Assembly: GCF_026559675.1 (NCBI RefSeq)
Contig: NZ_CP092891.1
Span: 2,356,001-2,420,000, forward strand
DNA: 64,000 bases
Direction of reading: 5' to 3'
Origin: Microbacterium oxydans
GTDB taxonomy: Bacteria; Actinomycetota; Actinomycetes; Actinomycetales; Microbacteriaceae
Below the pieces are notes generated by a model. It was not told the DNA's origin. It was given only the letters and a program-made list of their open reading frames with translations, and did not search any database. Shown here in pieces: positions 51,457 to 61,618 of the stretch (position 1 is its first letter; each line of letters opens with the position of its first letter). A program made the position numbers and the translations under genes.

Positions 51457-53607
51457 TCATCCGCGGTCGGGCGACTCCAGCGGTGCCGCGAAGAACGCCA
51501 GTTCGTGCGCACTGGACACCGCGAACGCGCGATGCATCCGTGCGCGCGTCTCGGCATCCGCTCGGCTCGCGGCTTCCGTGGCGTGGGCGATCGCGGTCCG
51601 GGTCGCCTCCTCGAAGGAGGGATCGGCGTAGGTCGCGAGCCACGAGGCGTACGGATGCCGCGGATCGCGGGCATCCTCCCCGAACTCCCCCGCGTGCAGG
51701 CGTCGCCCGAGGTCGGTGTACAGCCAGAAGCACGGGAGGACGGCGGCGACGATCTCCGCGTAGTCGCCGCCGAAGGCGACGGAGCGCAGATGGTCGAGGT
51801 AGGCGGTGGTCGCCGGTCCCGGCTCCGTCGCGAAGGTCGCCGCGCTGACGCCCTGCGCCGGCGTCAACCACGACGCGTGCAGTTCGAGCTCCCCGACGAT
51901 CGAGCCGTGTGCGGACTCGGCCCAGAAGGCCTGCTCGTCGGATGTCGGGGCGAGGCGCGCGGCCTCCGCGAGGACGCGGGCGTATTCGCGGAGGTACAGC
52001 GCGTCCTGCGCCAGGTACGACAGGAACGGCTCCCGCTTCAGCGAGCCGTCGGCGAGGCCCCGGATGAACGGCAGATCGTCGATCCCCGCCCGGATGCCGG
52101 CGATGCCCTCCCACCACTCCGCCGCGATGTCGGCGGCCTCGGGTCGGGCATCCGCTCCCCCGCGCTCCCAGAGCCCGGCGAAGTGGCTGATCGGGCCGTT
52201 GCCCTGCCCCACGCGGAGTCCGGCCCCCGCCCGGATCGATTCGCGGAGCCAGGTGCGGGCGGCGTGCACGGCGGCGCCCGGCTCCTCGCCCCGGGCGAGC
52301 AGGGTCGCGAGCGCCGACGAGAGCGAGCAGCCGGTCCCGTGCGTGTTCGCCGTGGCGATGCGGGCCCCCGGGAACTCCTGGCGCAGTCCCCGACGCGCGT
52401 CGACCAGTGCGTCCGGCGCCTCGTCGCCCGGGAGGTGGCCGCCCTTGACGAGCACGGCCGCGCCGATCTCGGCGGAGAGCTCCTCCGCGGCGTCGAGGGC
52501 GTCGGCCCAGTCGGCGATCTCGCGATCGGAGAGCACCGCGAGTTCGGCGAGGTTCGGGGTGATCAGGGTCGCGCGCCCGAGCAGGTCCCGCAGCGCCCGC
52601 TCCGCGTCCGGCGCCAGCAGCCGGTCGCCCGACGTGGCGACCATCACGGGGTCCAGCACCACGATCGGCGGGCGGACCTTTTCGAGCCAGTCCCCCACCG
52701 TGCGGATCACCTCCGCATCGGCCAGCATCCCGATCTTCACGGCGTCCACGGCGATGTCGTCCGACACCGCATCGAGCTGCGTGCGGAGGAAGGACGTCGG
52801 GGGCACGTGCACGTCGCGCACACTCCGGGTGTTCTGCGCCGTCAGTGCGGTGAGCACGGCCATGCCGTAGCCCCCGTTCGCCGCGATGGACTTGAGGTCG
52901 GCCTGGATGCCGGCGCCGCCCGAGGGGTCACTGCCGGCGATGCTGAGCACCCGCGGCACGGAGCCCGCGAGCCAACGGCGTCGGAACGCCTCCGCTGCCG
53001 CGGCGGGATCGTCGACCGCGCACAGGGCCGAGACCACGGCGAGTCCGGCCGCGCCTGCCGCGTGCAGGGCCTCGGTGTCGTCGATGCCGACCCCGCCGAT
53101 GGCCACGCACGGGACGGGACTGCTCGCGACGAAGGCGGCGAACCCGTCCACGCCGAGCGGCGCCGGGTGGTCCGGCTTCGTGGTGGTCGGACGGATCACC
53201 CCGACGCCCAGATAGTCGACGGTGCCGTGGGGCAGCGCGCGGACCGCCTCGAGGTGTGCCGGAGTGTTCGCGGTCAGACCGATCAGCGCATCCGGCCCGA
53301 GCGCCTCCCTGGCGCGGAGCACGGACTCGTCGCCCTGTCCGAGGTGCACCCCGTCGACGCGCGCACCGCGCTCGCGGGCGACCAGTGCGGCCTCCAGGCG
53401 GTCGTTCACGACGAGCAGCGCCCGCCCGTCGATCGCCTGGGACAGGGCGACCAGCTGCTCGACGGTCTCGGCGTCGGTCGCGGCCTTGTCGCGCAGCTGC
53501 ACGATGCGCACCCCGCCGTCGACGGCCCGGCGGACGGTCTCGACGACGCCACGCTCTCCGCAGAGCGCGGCGTCCGTGACGAGATAGAGCGAGAGATCGG
53601 CGATCAC
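51457..53607 (-). CDS. ThiE-ThiD-TenA trifunctional fusion
   Basis: The 716-residue protein joins three thiamine enzymes. Residues 1-205 are thiamine-phosphate synthase ([47 protein letters not shown]). Residues 215-475 are HMP/HMP-P kinase ([42 protein letters not shown]). Residues 488-716 are a TenA-like aminopyrimidine aminohydrolase; the region [15 protein letters not shown] and the nucleophile Cys in [12 protein letters not shown] are kept. ThiE-ThiD fusions are known in Corynebacterium (TheD); the added TenA salvages degraded thiamine. The GTG at 53607 overlaps the thiM stop, so both respond to the riboswitch. Confidence 0.95.
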   Translation of the reverse strand: MIADLSLYLVTDAALCGERGVVETVRRAVDGGVRIVQLRDKAATDAETVEQLVALSQAIDGRALLVVNDRLEAALVARERGARVDGVHLGQGDESVLRAREALGPDALIGLTANTPAHLEAVRALPHGTVDYLGVGVIRPTTTKPDHPAPLGVDGFAAFVASSPVPCVAIGGVGIDDTEALHAAGAAGLAVVSALCAVDDPAAAAEAFRRRWLAGSVPRVLSIAGSDPSGGAGIQADLKSIAANGGYGMAVLTALTAQNTRSVRDVHVPPTSFLRTQLDAVSDDIAVDAVKIGMLADAEVIRTVGDWLEKVRPPIVVLDPVMVATSGDRLLAPDAERALRDLLGRATLITPNLAELAVLSDREIADWADALDAAEELSAEIGAAVLVKGGHLPGDEAPDALVDARRGLRQEFPGARIATANTHGTGCSLSSALATLLARGEEPGAAVHAARTWLRESIRAGAGLRVGQGNGPISHFAGLWERGGADARPEAADIAAEWWEGIAGIRAGIDDLPFIRGLADGSLKREPFLSYLAQDALYLREYARVLAEAARLAPTSDEQAFWAESAHGSIVGELELHASWLTPAQGVSAATFATEPGPATTAYLDHLRSVAFGGDYAEIVAAVLPCFWLYTDLGRRLHAGEFGEDARDPRHPYASWLATYADPSFEEATRTAIAHATEAASRADAETRARMHRAFAVSSAHELAFFAAPLESPDRG

Positions 53608-54452
53608 CGCACGCCCTCCTCGACACGCGCGCCGGCGAGGACGTCGTCCCCGGTCACCGCGGCGAGCGCATCCAGCAGGGCGACGGCGAAGCTGCCCGGT
53701 CCGCGGGAGTGCTCCGCCGCCCGCTCGGCCGCGATCGTGTACACGAGGCTCGCGGCCGCGACGGTCGAGAGCGCATCGTGCCCCGTGTCCCTGGCGGCCC
53801 CGAGGAAGGCGGCCATCACGGCGCCGAGTGCGCAGCCGCCGCCCGTGACGCGGGTCAGCAGCTCATGCCCGTTCGCGATGCGGAGGACCCGCTCACCGTC
53901 GGTGATGAGGTCGACCGGCCCGGACACGGCGACGATGGCGCCGACACGTCGCGCGAGAACGCCGGCGGCATCGGCCGCGGCATCCGTGCTGTCGGTGGCA
54001 TCCACTCCACGGCCGCCGGCGCTGAGACCGGCGAGGGCGAGGATCTCGGACGCGTTGCCGCGGATCGCGGTCGGGCGCAGCTCGACCAGCCGGTGGGCCA
54101 GGGCCGTGCGGACCGGCAGCGCGCCGATGGCGACCGGGTCGAGCACCCAGGGGGTGCCGGATGACGTCGCCCCCGCGACCGCCTCCAGGGTCGCCGTCCG
54201 CTGCTCGGGCGTGGGGGTGCCCAGGTTGACCAGCAGCCCGGAGGCGACGCCGGCGAACATCTCGGCCTCGCCGACGATGTCGACCATGGCGGGGGCGGCT
54301 CCCAGGGCCAGCAGCACGTTGGCGGTGAATCCGGTCACGACGGCGTTGGTGATGCAGTGCGTCAGCGGAGGCGCCTGTCGCAGCACCCCCAGCAGCGTCG
54401 CGGCCGAGCCGGCGAGGTCGATGGTGGAATCAGGACGCAGAAGATCGCTCAA
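53604..54452 (-). CDS. thiM: hydroxyethylthiazole kinase
   Basis: The 282-residue enzyme phosphorylates the thiazole part of thiamine for salvage. [20 protein letters not shown] near residue 28, [21 protein letters not shown] and [15 protein letters not shown] are family motifs; the catalytic Cys lies in GGGC. The start is a TTG at 54452 that follows AAGGG at the end of the TPP riboswitch; an ATG within the riboswitch reads only three codons. A TPP-bound riboswitch would hide the ribosome site. Confidence 0.94.
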   Translation of the reverse strand: MSDLLRPDSTIDLAGSAATLLGVLRQAPPLTHCITNAVVTGFTANVLLALGAAPAMVDIVGEAEMFAGVASGLLVNLGTPTPEQRTATLEAVAGATSSGTPWVLDPVAIGALPVRTALAHRLVELRPTAIRGNASEILALAGLSAGGRGVDATDSTDAAADAAGVLARRVGAIVAVSGPVDLITDGERVLRIANGHELLTRVTGGGCALGAVMAAFLGAARDTGHDALSTVAAASLVYTIAAERAAEHSRGPGSFAVALLDALAAVTGDDVLAGARVEEGVR

Positions 54453-54454
54453 TG

Positions 54455-54536
54455 CGACATCCCTTCGCTAGTACGAACTAGATCAGGTTCGACGGGTCTG
54501 TTCTCAGCCGCGGTTCGCGGCACCCCGTGTCACTGC
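54455..54536 (-). promoter_or_regulatory. TPP riboswitch (THI element)
   Basis: The minus strand carries the conserved order ACGGGGTGCC, GGCTGAGA, ACCCGTCGAACCTGATCTAG and GCGAAGGGATGTC. The P1 stem pairs GACA at the 5' end with TGTC at the 3' end. The thiM ribosome site AAGGG lies inside the 3' strand, so control is probably at translation. It begins about eight bases after the epimerase stop. Confidence 0.93.
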
Positions 54537-54543
54537 TCAGAGT

Positions 54544-55548
54544 CTAGCGATGGGCCTGGAATGACGAGCGATCGGCCTGGGGCGTCTCCCGATCGGCCAG
54601 GAGGGCCAGCTCCTCTGCCCGCGTGAGGCCGGCCCGACGGTCGCGGTCGACCCCGCGCTCCCGCTCGTCCGCCACGATGCGCTCGACGGTCTCGGCGAGG
54701 GGGCGGAGTCGACCCCCGCTCTCGCGGAAGGCGTCGTTCGAGCGGGTCATGAAACCGGTCATCCCGGCGGGCAGCCACAGCGGCAGCGAGCGCGGGCCCG
54801 CCCAGTACTCGACCCCGTGGTCGACGAGCCACTCCTCCTCGGCGACCACCCCGTCGCCGGCGTGCCCGGAGGCAGCACGGACCGTCTGCAGCACGTCGGC
54901 GAGGGGATGCCGGTCGCCGATCGCGTTGACCGCCCCGCTGCGCGTCGCCTGCACGACGTAGGCGGCGAGGTCGTCGACATCGACGACCTGCGTGCTCCGA
55001 CCGTCCAGCGGGGGCAGCAGGACCGGACCGTCACCGGCTCGGGCGAACGCCGCGCCCCAGTAGCCGAAGCGGTCGCTGGGGTCTCCGTCGCCCACGATGA
55101 GGCCCGGGCGCACGAGGAGGGCGCGCTCACCGAGCGTGGCCACGGCATCCTCCGCAGCGACCTTCTGCGCCCCGTACTCGTACCCGTCACCGGGACGCGC
55201 GGCCGGATGCCGGGGCGCGGACTCGTCCGCACCGACGGTCACGTCGTCGGCGTACACGGACAGGGACGAGACATAGGTCCACCGCGCGGCGCGGTCACCG
55301 AGGGCATCGACCGCGGCGGCCACCTGCGTCGCCTGCGAGGAGATGTCGACGACGTGGTCCCAGTCCCGGCGGGCGAGCTCGGCGTACACGTCCGGATCCT
55401 CCCGGTCGCCGCGTACGAGCACCGCCCCGTCCGGTACAGGGCGCGTCCCGCGGGCGAGACACGTCACCGCCGCGCCGGCATCCCGCCAGCGCCGCGCGAT
55501 GCGCCCCGAGAGCCAGCCTGTTCCGCCGAGGATCAACACGTCCGTCAT
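54544..55548 (-). CDS. NAD-dependent epimerase/dehydratase-like protein
   Basis: The 334-residue short-chain protein starts MTDVLILGGTGWLSGRIARR (Rossmann GxxGxxG) and has the catalytic Tyr/Lys in YEYGAQKVAAEDAV and WTYVSSLSVYAD. The substrate is likely a nucleotide sugar or similar, but this subgroup is poorly characterised. The ATG at 55548 is taken; an ATG nine bases upstream is possible. It precedes the TPP riboswitch but no link to thiamine is visible. Confidence 0.85.
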   Translation of the reverse strand: MTDVLILGGTGWLSGRIARRWRDAGAAVTCLARGTRPVPDGAVLVRGDREDPDVYAELARRDWDHVVDISSQATQVAAAVDALGDRAARWTYVSSLSVYADDVTVGADESAPRHPAARPGDGYEYGAQKVAAEDAVATLGERALLVRPGLIVGDGDPSDRFGYWGAAFARAGDGPVLLPPLDGRSTQVVDVDDLAAYVVQATRSGAVNAIGDRHPLADVLQTVRAASGHAGDGVVAEEEWLVDHGVEYWAGPRSLPLWLPAGMTGFMTRSNDAFRESGGRLRPLAETVERIVADERERGVDRDRRAGLTRAEELALLADRETPQADRSSFQAHR

Positions 55549-55594
55549 GCGTCCCATGTCACCAGCATCCGGACCCGCACGGAAGTCCTTCCGC

Positions 55595-56323
55595 TCAGAG
55601 CAGACCGACGTCCTGCCCGAGTCGATCGAGGCCGTCGAGCACCGGAGTCGTCCACGACGGGTCGGGCCGCCACCCGCGCCACTCGTCGTCGAACGGCCAG
55701 TCCCCGGCCCGGAACGAGGCGATCGCGGCGTCGGCGTGCCGCTCGATCTGCGCGGCCTGTTCGGCGCTGAGCCGCCCCTGGTCGATGGCGGCGGCGAGCT
55801 CGTCCTCGTCCTTCAGATGGATGCCGCCGTCGGGGTCGATCTCGACGTCGAGGATGTGATCGGACGAGTAGGTCTCCTGATCGGTGCGCAGGTGCGCGTT
55901 CTCGAGGTTCACGTACCACCCCGCGAACTCCCAGACCGGGCCGCTGGTGTCGCTCCAGAAGAGCCAGACCGACCACGGCAGGCCCGCCTGCGCGATGCGC
56001 AGCACACCGTTGCCCCACCATTCCTCGACGATGCGCGTGCGCGCCTCGAGCCAGCGGCGAGCGAGCGGCACCGAACGCACCCGCTGTCCGTCCGGCGCCC
56101 CCTGCGACTCCTGCAGCGTCCCGGGGGCGAGCCACGCCACGAGCCCGCGCTCGTCATCGCGGACCACCCGCATGGGAGAGATCGTGGACGGCTCCCCCGG
56201 CTGCCAACCCGGCTTCCGGTAGTGCCAGTCGATCTGCGCACCGGGCGCGAGGAACGGTCCCTCTCCCAGCGGTCGCGCGTCATCCGGGACGGCGGCCGGG
56301 GTGCTCTGGGGGAGGATGCTCAT
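55595..56323 (-). CDS. DUF402 protein (Ntdp/FomD-like)
   Basis: The 242-residue protein has the DUF402 core: RIVEEWWGNGVLRIAQAG, WYVNLENAHLRTDQETYSSDHILDVEIDPDG and LKDEDELAAAIDQGRLS. Related proteins are nucleoside tri/diphosphatases (Ntdp) or hydrolyse nucleotidyl esters (FomD). The ATG at 56323 has TAGCGT exactly six bases upstream. The gene lies between pheT and the epimerase, with 47 and 67 bases of spacing. Confidence 0.88.
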   Translation of the reverse strand: MSILPQSTPAAVPDDARPLGEGPFLAPGAQIDWHYRKPGWQPGEPSTISPMRVVRDDERGLVAWLAPGTLQESQGAPDGQRVRSVPLARRWLEARTRIVEEWWGNGVLRIAQAGLPWSVWLFWSDTSGPVWEFAGWYVNLENAHLRTDQETYSSDHILDVEIDPDGGIHLKDEDELAAAIDQGRLSAEQAAQIERHADAAIASFRAGDWPFDDEWRGWRPDPSWTTPVLDGLDRLGQDVGLL

Positions 56324-56329
56324 CCCGCC

Positions 56330-56335
56330 ACGCTA
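56330..56335 (-). promoter_or_regulatory. -10 hexamer (TAGCGT), leaderless start at 56323
   Basis: TAGCGT on the minus strand ends six bases before the ATG of the DUF402 gene. The same hexamer occurs before the 151-aa gene at 10922 and, with one base more spacing, before the GNAT gene. Confidence 0.5.
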
Positions 56336-56389
56336 CTCCGGCACCGCCCCGGATCATCCGAGGTGCGACACGGTTCGTCCGCGTCCGAC

Positions 56390-58900
56390 TCAGTCGCGCA
56401 GCGCCGCCCCGAACCGCTCCGCAGCGACCTCGACACCGGCGAGCTTGGCCTCGGTGGCCTCGGCCGCCGTGAGCGTGCGGTCATCGGCGCGGAAGCGCAG
56501 CGCGAAGGTCAGGCTCTTCGACCCCTCCGGCACACCCTCGCCCCGGTAGTCGTCCACGAGACGCACCGATTCGAGCAGTGCTCCGGCGCCCTCCGCGAGC
56601 GCCGCCTGCACCTCGGCCGCGGCGACATCCGCCGGCAGCGTGAGCGAGACGTCCTGCGTCGCGGCCGGGAACGTCGACAGCGATGCGGCGACGACGCGTC
56701 CGCTCGCCAGGGTCAGGATGCGATCCAGGTCGAGCTCGAGTACGGTCGCGCGACCGGGAAGATCGGCGTCCTCCGCCACGGCGGGGTGCAGCTCGCCGAC
56801 GTAGCCGACCTCTTCCCCCGCGACCAGGAGCGATCCGGTGCGGCCCGGGTGCAGGGCGGCGCGCTCGGCCTGCACGACGTCGATGTCGACGCCCGCCGCT
56901 GCCGCGATCACCCGAACGGCGTCCAGCGCCTCGACGAGCCCTGCCGCCTCGGCCGGGCGGCCGGGCTGACGCGGGGAGACATGGCCCGTGAGCAGAGCCG
57001 CGATGTGGCGGTGCTGCGGCGGGATCGAGGCGTTCAGCGCGGCGAGCGTCTCATCGGACGGGCGCACGCCCAGCGGCGGCACCTCCTCCGTGCCGTACTC
57101 GACGCCCGGCTCGGGCACGAACACGGCACCGGTCTCGAAGATCGCCAGGTCCGTGAGGCCGCGCGAGATGTTGCGGTGCGCGGTCTGCAGCAGTCCGGGG
57201 ATGAGCGAGCGCCGCAGGAAGGGCGCCTGACCGTCGAGCGGGTTCGCCAGGCGGATGCTCGGCAGGTGCTCGCCCGACGCCGACCCGTGCAGGTCGTTCT
57301 GCGCCTCGGTGGTGAACGGGAACGCCGGCGTCTCGACGAGACCGGCGGCGGCCAGGGCATCGGCCACGCGGCGACGGCCCTGCTGGTGCGCGGTGAGACC
57401 ACGTCCGGACGGCGGCGTCGGCAGGACTGCGGGGATGCGGTCGAGCCCGTGGATGCGGGCGACCTCCTCGGCGAGCGTCCACTTGTCCGTGAGGTCGGGA
57501 CGCCAGGTGGGCGGGATCACGGTCCACCCGGAGCCGTCCTCCGCCGCGGTGACGTCCGCGCCGATCGTGGTCAGCGCACCGGTGATCTCGTCGTCGGTGT
57601 AGTCGACGCCGATGAGCCCCTGCACGAAGCCGGCGGGCAGCTCGATGTCGGCGACGAACACCTCGGCGAACAGCGCGCCGCCCTCTTCGGTGAGCGTGCC
57701 ACCGGCGAGCTCGACCATGAGGTCGGCCACGCGGCGGGCCGCCACGAACGGGATGAGCGGGTCGACACCGCGCTCGAAGCGCTTGGAGGCCTCACTGGGC
57801 AGCTTGTGCCGTCGCGCCGAGCGGGCGATGGTGATGGGGTCGAAGTTCGCGGCCTCGATGAGCACGTTCCGCGTGGTGTCGCTCATCTCGGTCGTGCCGC
57901 CGCCCATGACGCCGGCGAGGCCGATCGGACCGGACTCGTCCGTGATGAGGAGGTCTTCCTCGTGCAGCGCGCGCTCGACGCCGTCGAGCGTCGTCATCTT
58001 CTCGCCCGGGTTCGCACGGCGGACGGTGATCCCGCCGGTGAGCTTGTCGAGGTCGTAGCCGTGCAGCGGCTGGCCGAGCTCGAGCATCACGTAGTTGGTG
58101 ATGTCGATCAGCACGCCCAGCGAGCGCATGCCCGCGAGGCTGAGCCGCGCGATCATCCACGGCGGGGTGGGACGCGAGGGGTCGACGCCGCGCACGACAC
58201 GCGTGACGAACTCGCTCGCGCCGACGCGGCCGCGCACGGGGGCGACGTCGTCGACCACGGTCGTGTGCCCGCTGCCCGGCTGCAGCTCGGCGAAGTCGCG
58301 CTCCGCGGGGTCGCGGAAGCTCGCACCTGTCGCGTGCGAGTACTCGCGGGCGACGCCGCGCAGCGAGAAGGCGTAGCCGCGGTCGGGCGTGACGTTGATC
58401 TCCACCGCCACGTCGTCGAGACCCAGGAGGGCGATCGCGTCGGTGCCGACGGGCGCGTCGATGCCGAGGTCGGACAGCACGACGATGCCGTTGTGCTCAT
58501 CGCCCAGGCCCAGCTCGCGCGCCGACGCGATCATGCCGTCGGAGACGTGACCGTAGGTCTTGCGGGCGGCGATCGGGAACGGACCGGGCAGCACCGCGCC
58601 GGGAAGGGTCACGACGACCTTGTCCCCCACGGTGAAGTTGTGCGCGCCGCAGACGATGCCGCGGACACCGCCGTTCGCCTCGCCCACATCGACCTGGCAC
58701 CAGTTGATGGTCTTGCCGTTGGACTGCGGCTCGGGCTCGAGCGAGACGACCTGACCGACGACCACGGGACCCGTGATGTCGAAGCGGTGCACGTCCTCCT
58801 CTTCGAAGCCCACGGTCACCAGCGCGCCGAGGACGTCCTCGGGCGTGGCATCCGCTGCCAGATCGACGTACTCACGCAGCCACGAAAGCGGGACGCGCAT
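56390..58900 (-). CDS. pheT: phenylalanyl-tRNA synthetase beta subunit
   Basis: The 836-residue subunit has an N-terminal YtpR/EMAP-type tRNA-binding domain (GPVVVGQVVSLEPEPQ, CGAHNF), B3/B4 editing domain (KLPSEASKRFERGVDP near residue 370), B5 and the inactive class II-like core, and ends with the anticodon-binding FDX-ACB domain (SLTFALRFRADDRTLT). The ATG at 58900 shares a base with the pheS stop (TGATG). Confidence 0.97.
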   Translation of the reverse strand: MRVPLSWLREYVDLAADATPEDVLGALVTVGFEEEDVHRFDITGPVVVGQVVSLEPEPQSNGKTINWCQVDVGEANGGVRGIVCGAHNFTVGDKVVVTLPGAVLPGPFPIAARKTYGHVSDGMIASARELGLGDEHNGIVVLSDLGIDAPVGTDAIALLGLDDVAVEINVTPDRGYAFSLRGVAREYSHATGASFRDPAERDFAELQPGSGHTTVVDDVAPVRGRVGASEFVTRVVRGVDPSRPTPPWMIARLSLAGMRSLGVLIDITNYVMLELGQPLHGYDLDKLTGGITVRRANPGEKMTTLDGVERALHEEDLLITDESGPIGLAGVMGGGTTEMSDTTRNVLIEAANFDPITIARSARRHKLPSEASKRFERGVDPLIPFVAARRVADLMVELAGGTLTEEGGALFAEVFVADIELPAGFVQGLIGVDYTDDEITGALTTIGADVTAAEDGSGWTVIPPTWRPDLTDKWTLAEEVARIHGLDRIPAVLPTPPSGRGLTAHQQGRRRVADALAAAGLVETPAFPFTTEAQNDLHGSASGEHLPSIRLANPLDGQAPFLRRSLIPGLLQTAHRNISRGLTDLAIFETGAVFVPEPGVEYGTEEVPPLGVRPSDETLAALNASIPPQHRHIAALLTGHVSPRQPGRPAEAAGLVEALDAVRVIAAAAGVDIDVVQAERAALHPGRTGSLLVAGEEVGYVGELHPAVAEDADLPGRATVLELDLDRILTLASGRVVAASLSTFPAATQDVSLTLPADVAAAEVQAALAEGAGALLESVRLVDDYRGEGVPEGSKSLTFALRFRADDRTLTAAEATEAKLAGVEVAAERFGAALRD

Positions 58901-59940
58901 CACACCACCATCCCGTACTGCTCGCTGAATCGGACATCGCCCTCGGCCATGTCGCGCATGTCCTGGACGTCGCTGCGGAACATCAGGCCCCGCTCGATGC
59001 CCATGCCGAACGCGAAGCCGCTGTACACCTCCGGGTCGATCCCGGCCGCGCGCAGCACGTTCGGGTTGACCATGCCGCAGCCGCCCCACTCGATCCAGCG
59101 CGCGCCGCCCTTGAAGGTCGGGTGCCACAGGTCGAGCTCGGCGGACGGCTCGGTGAAGGGGAAGTAGTTGGTGCGGAAGCGCGTCTTGGCCTCAGGGCCG
59201 AAGAGCTGCTTCGCGAAGTGGTCGAGCGTGCCCTTGAGGTGCGCCATCGTGATGCCCTTGTCGATGACGAGTCCCTCGAACTGCGTGAACACCGGCAGGT
59301 GCGTGGCGTCGAACTCGTCGGTGCGGTACACACGGCCGGGGCACAGCACGTAGATCGGCACCTCGCGGTCGAGCATCGAGCGCACCTGGACGGGGCTCGT
59401 GTGCGTGCGCATCACCAGGTGGCGCGAGGGCGGGTCGACGTAGAACGTGTCCTGCTCCTGGCGGGCGGGGTGGTCGACGTCGAAGTTCAGGGCGTCGAAG
59501 TTGAACCACTCGTGCTCGAGCTCCGGTCCCTCCGCGATCTCCCAGCCCATGCCGACGAAGATGTCGCAGACCTGGTCCTGGAGGAGCGTGAGCGGGTGCC
59601 GGGCACCGACGCGCGTGCGCGAGGGCACGGCGGTGATGTCGACCCGCTCGGCCTCGAGCCGCGCGGCGACCTCCGCGGCGGCCAGCTCGGCCTCCTTGGC
59701 GGCGAGCGCCTGCGTCACCTGCCCGCGTCCCTGACCCACGAGCTTGCCGAACGCGGCCTTGTTCTCGGGGGCGACCTGTCGCATCGAGGCGTTCAGGACC
59801 GCGAGCGGCGATCCGTCGGCGACATGGGCGGCACGGGCCGCTTTCAGCTCGGCGGTGTCGGTGGCTGCGGCGATCGCCGCGAGGGCGTCGGCGACAGCGG
59901 CTTCGACCGCTTCCGGGGTGATTTCAGGAGACTCTGACAC
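58900..59940 (-). CDS. pheS: phenylalanyl-tRNA synthetase alpha subunit
   Basis: The 346-residue class II catalytic subunit has an N-terminal coiled coil, RTHTSPVQVRSML (motif 2 region), and the motif 3 region GMGIERGLMFRSDVQDMRD at the C terminus. The start is a GTG. A TAGACT stands eight bases upstream, so the 5' UTR is only one or two bases if that is the -10. No Phe-rich leader peptide or T-box is seen upstream. Confidence 0.96.
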   Translation of the reverse strand: MSESPEITPEAVEAAVADALAAIAAATDTAELKAARAAHVADGSPLAVLNASMRQVAPENKAAFGKLVGQGRGQVTQALAAKEAELAAAEVAARLEAERVDITAVPSRTRVGARHPLTLLQDQVCDIFVGMGWEIAEGPELEHEWFNFDALNFDVDHPARQEQDTFYVDPPSRHLVMRTHTSPVQVRSMLDREVPIYVLCPGRVYRTDEFDATHLPVFTQFEGLVIDKGITMAHLKGTLDHFAKQLFGPEAKTRFRTNYFPFTEPSAELDLWHPTFKGGARWIEWGGCGMVNPNVLRAAGIDPEVYSGFAFGMGIERGLMFRSDVQDMRDMAEGDVRFSEQYGMVV

Positions 59941-59982
59941 GAGAATCGAGTCTACCGGGGGCGCGTGGGTCCCTTTGGCGGA

Positions 59983-60894
59983 TCAGCGCGGTGCTCCACC
60001 ACCGGCACCGCCGTCGTTCTGCAGCACGATCAGCGAGGTGTTCGTCTCGCCGCCGTGCTGACGGGGGTCCGGCACCGCGGGTCCTGCCTTCGGCGAGCGC
60101 TTGGCCCGACGCTGCAGGCGGTAGGCGATGTAGGAGAGGAGGAGACACACGGCCACGTACATCGATCCGCCGATGATCGCGGCGGGGATCAGCGGGGAGC
60201 CGTAGGGCGCCTGGTTGCCGATCTGATTGATGACGTAGAGGAGCTCCTTGTACGTGATGATGAACCCGAGCGCGGTGTCCTTCAGCGCCACGACGAGCTG
60301 CGCGATGATCACCGGCATCATGGCCCGCACGGCCTGCGGGATCAGGATGAAGTACATCACTCCGGTCTTTCGGAGTCCGATCGCGTAGCCGGCTTCCTGC
60401 TGTCCGCGAGGAAGCGATTCGATGCCGGCACGCAGCACCTCGGCCAGCACCGAGCCGTTGTAGACGATCAGCGCGATCACGACAGCCCAGTACGGCGGCA
60501 TCTTCACGCCGATCACGGGAAGGCCGTAGTACAGCAGCATCATGAGGATCAGCACGGGCACCGCTCGCAGCACCTCGATGATCCACCGGACCGGCTCACG
60601 CACCCAGGCGTGCTCCGAGAGGCGCCCGATGCCGAGGACGAAGCCGAGGACGATGGACCCGACGCCGGCGACAGCGAACGCGGCCAGCGTGGCCAGCAGC
60701 CCTTCGCCGAAACGGACCCAGACGGCCGAGAACGTGAAGATATTCCACTTCTCGGCAGAGAACTGTCCGGTGGCGAACAGCCTCCACACGACCCAGCCGA
60801 GCACGGCGAGGACGACCAGGACCGTCACGGCTCCGATGAGCCGGTTGCGGACGATGGCACGGGGGCCGGGGACGTCGAAAAGGACGGAACTCAT
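59983..60894 (-). CDS. amino-acid ABC transporter permease, GluD-like
   Basis: The 303-residue permease has about five membrane segments and the EAA loop (EVLRAGIESLPRGQQEAGYAIG) that docks to the ATPase, followed by LIPQAVRAMMP. A long polar C-terminal tail of about 40 residues ends Gly/Asn-rich. Start overlaps the upstream permease (ATGA). It is the last gene of a gluABCD-type operon for glutamate or related amino acids. Confidence 0.93.
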   Translation of the reverse strand: MSSVLFDVPGPRAIVRNRLIGAVTVLVVLAVLGWVVWRLFATGQFSAEKWNIFTFSAVWVRFGEGLLATLAAFAVAGVGSIVLGFVLGIGRLSEHAWVREPVRWIIEVLRAVPVLILMMLLYYGLPVIGVKMPPYWAVVIALIVYNGSVLAEVLRAGIESLPRGQQEAGYAIGLRKTGVMYFILIPQAVRAMMPVIIAQLVVALKDTALGFIITYKELLYVINQIGNQAPYGSPLIPAAIIGGSMYVAVCLLLSYIAYRLQRRAKRSPKAGPAVPDPRQHGGETNTSLIVLQNDGGAGGGAPR

Positions 60895-61538
60895 CGCGCG
60901 ATCCTCCACTTGTTCTCGAGAACGCGCTGCACCCAGGCGAGCAGCAGCACCAGCACCACGAAGACGACCATGACCCAGAGCAGCACGGCCAGAGCGTTCT
61001 CACCCTGCTCGCTCAATGCCGCCCGGATGGTGCCGAGGTTGGCGACGGAGAAGCCCGCGGCCACCGTGGTGTTCTTCATGAGGGCGATGAGGACGCTCAT
61101 CATCGGCGGGACGACGGAGCGCGTCGCCTGCGGCAGCACGACGTAGCGCATGACCTGTCCGAAGTTCAGGCCGATCGCTCGCGCAGCCTCGGCCTGGCCG
61201 ACCGGCACGGTGTTGATGCCGGCCCGCAGCGCCTCGGCGACGTAGGTCGCGGTGTAGATGCCGAGAGCGGCCACTGCCAGAGGCAGGGGGTTCACCCGCT
61301 CCCCCAGCAGGATCGGGAGGCAGAACGCGAAGAAGAACATGACGAGGGTCAGCGGGGTGTTGCGGATCCAGTTCACATAGATCCCGCCGACCGCGCGGGC
61401 GATCGGAACCGGGGACACCCGCGCCGCCCCCACGATCAGCCCGAGGACCAGGGCGATGATCCCGCCGCCCAGGAACAGCAGGATGGTTCCCCACAGTGCT
61501 TGACCCCAGAGGTCGAGGTGGTCGGTGATGACGCCCAC
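60891..61538 (-). CDS. amino-acid ABC transporter permease, GluC-like
   Basis: The 215-residue permease has five membrane segments and the EAA loop (EALRAGINTVPVGQAEAARAIG). WIRNTPLTLVMFFFAF is the typical polar amino-acid permease segment. The GTG at 61538 has AGGAG six bases upstream. It pairs with the GluD-like permease to form the channel. The gene begins 80 bases after the binding-protein stop. Confidence 0.94.
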   Translation of the reverse strand: MGVITDHLDLWGQALWGTILLFLGGGIIALVLGLIVGAARVSPVPIARAVGGIYVNWIRNTPLTLVMFFFAFCLPILLGERVNPLPLAVAALGIYTATYVAEALRAGINTVPVGQAEAARAIGLNFGQVMRYVVLPQATRSVVPPMMSVLIALMKNTTVAAGFSVANLGTIRAALSEQGENALAVLLWVMVVFVVLVLLLAWVQRVLENKWRIAR

Positions 61539-61618
61539 TGGTGCTCCTGTCGATTCGTGTTCTGGCGGTGACCCCGCGGATGGATGGGGCGGCCGATGGT
61601 GTCGGCCGCCCCATGCGA

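Noticed and set aside
51505..59167. Very long open frames on the plus strand opposite thi, pheT and pheS genes (988 and 1274 codons)
   Set aside because: They lie antisense to genes with clear families, are rich in Arg, Gly and Val as expected from GC-biased codons read backwards, and show no domain.
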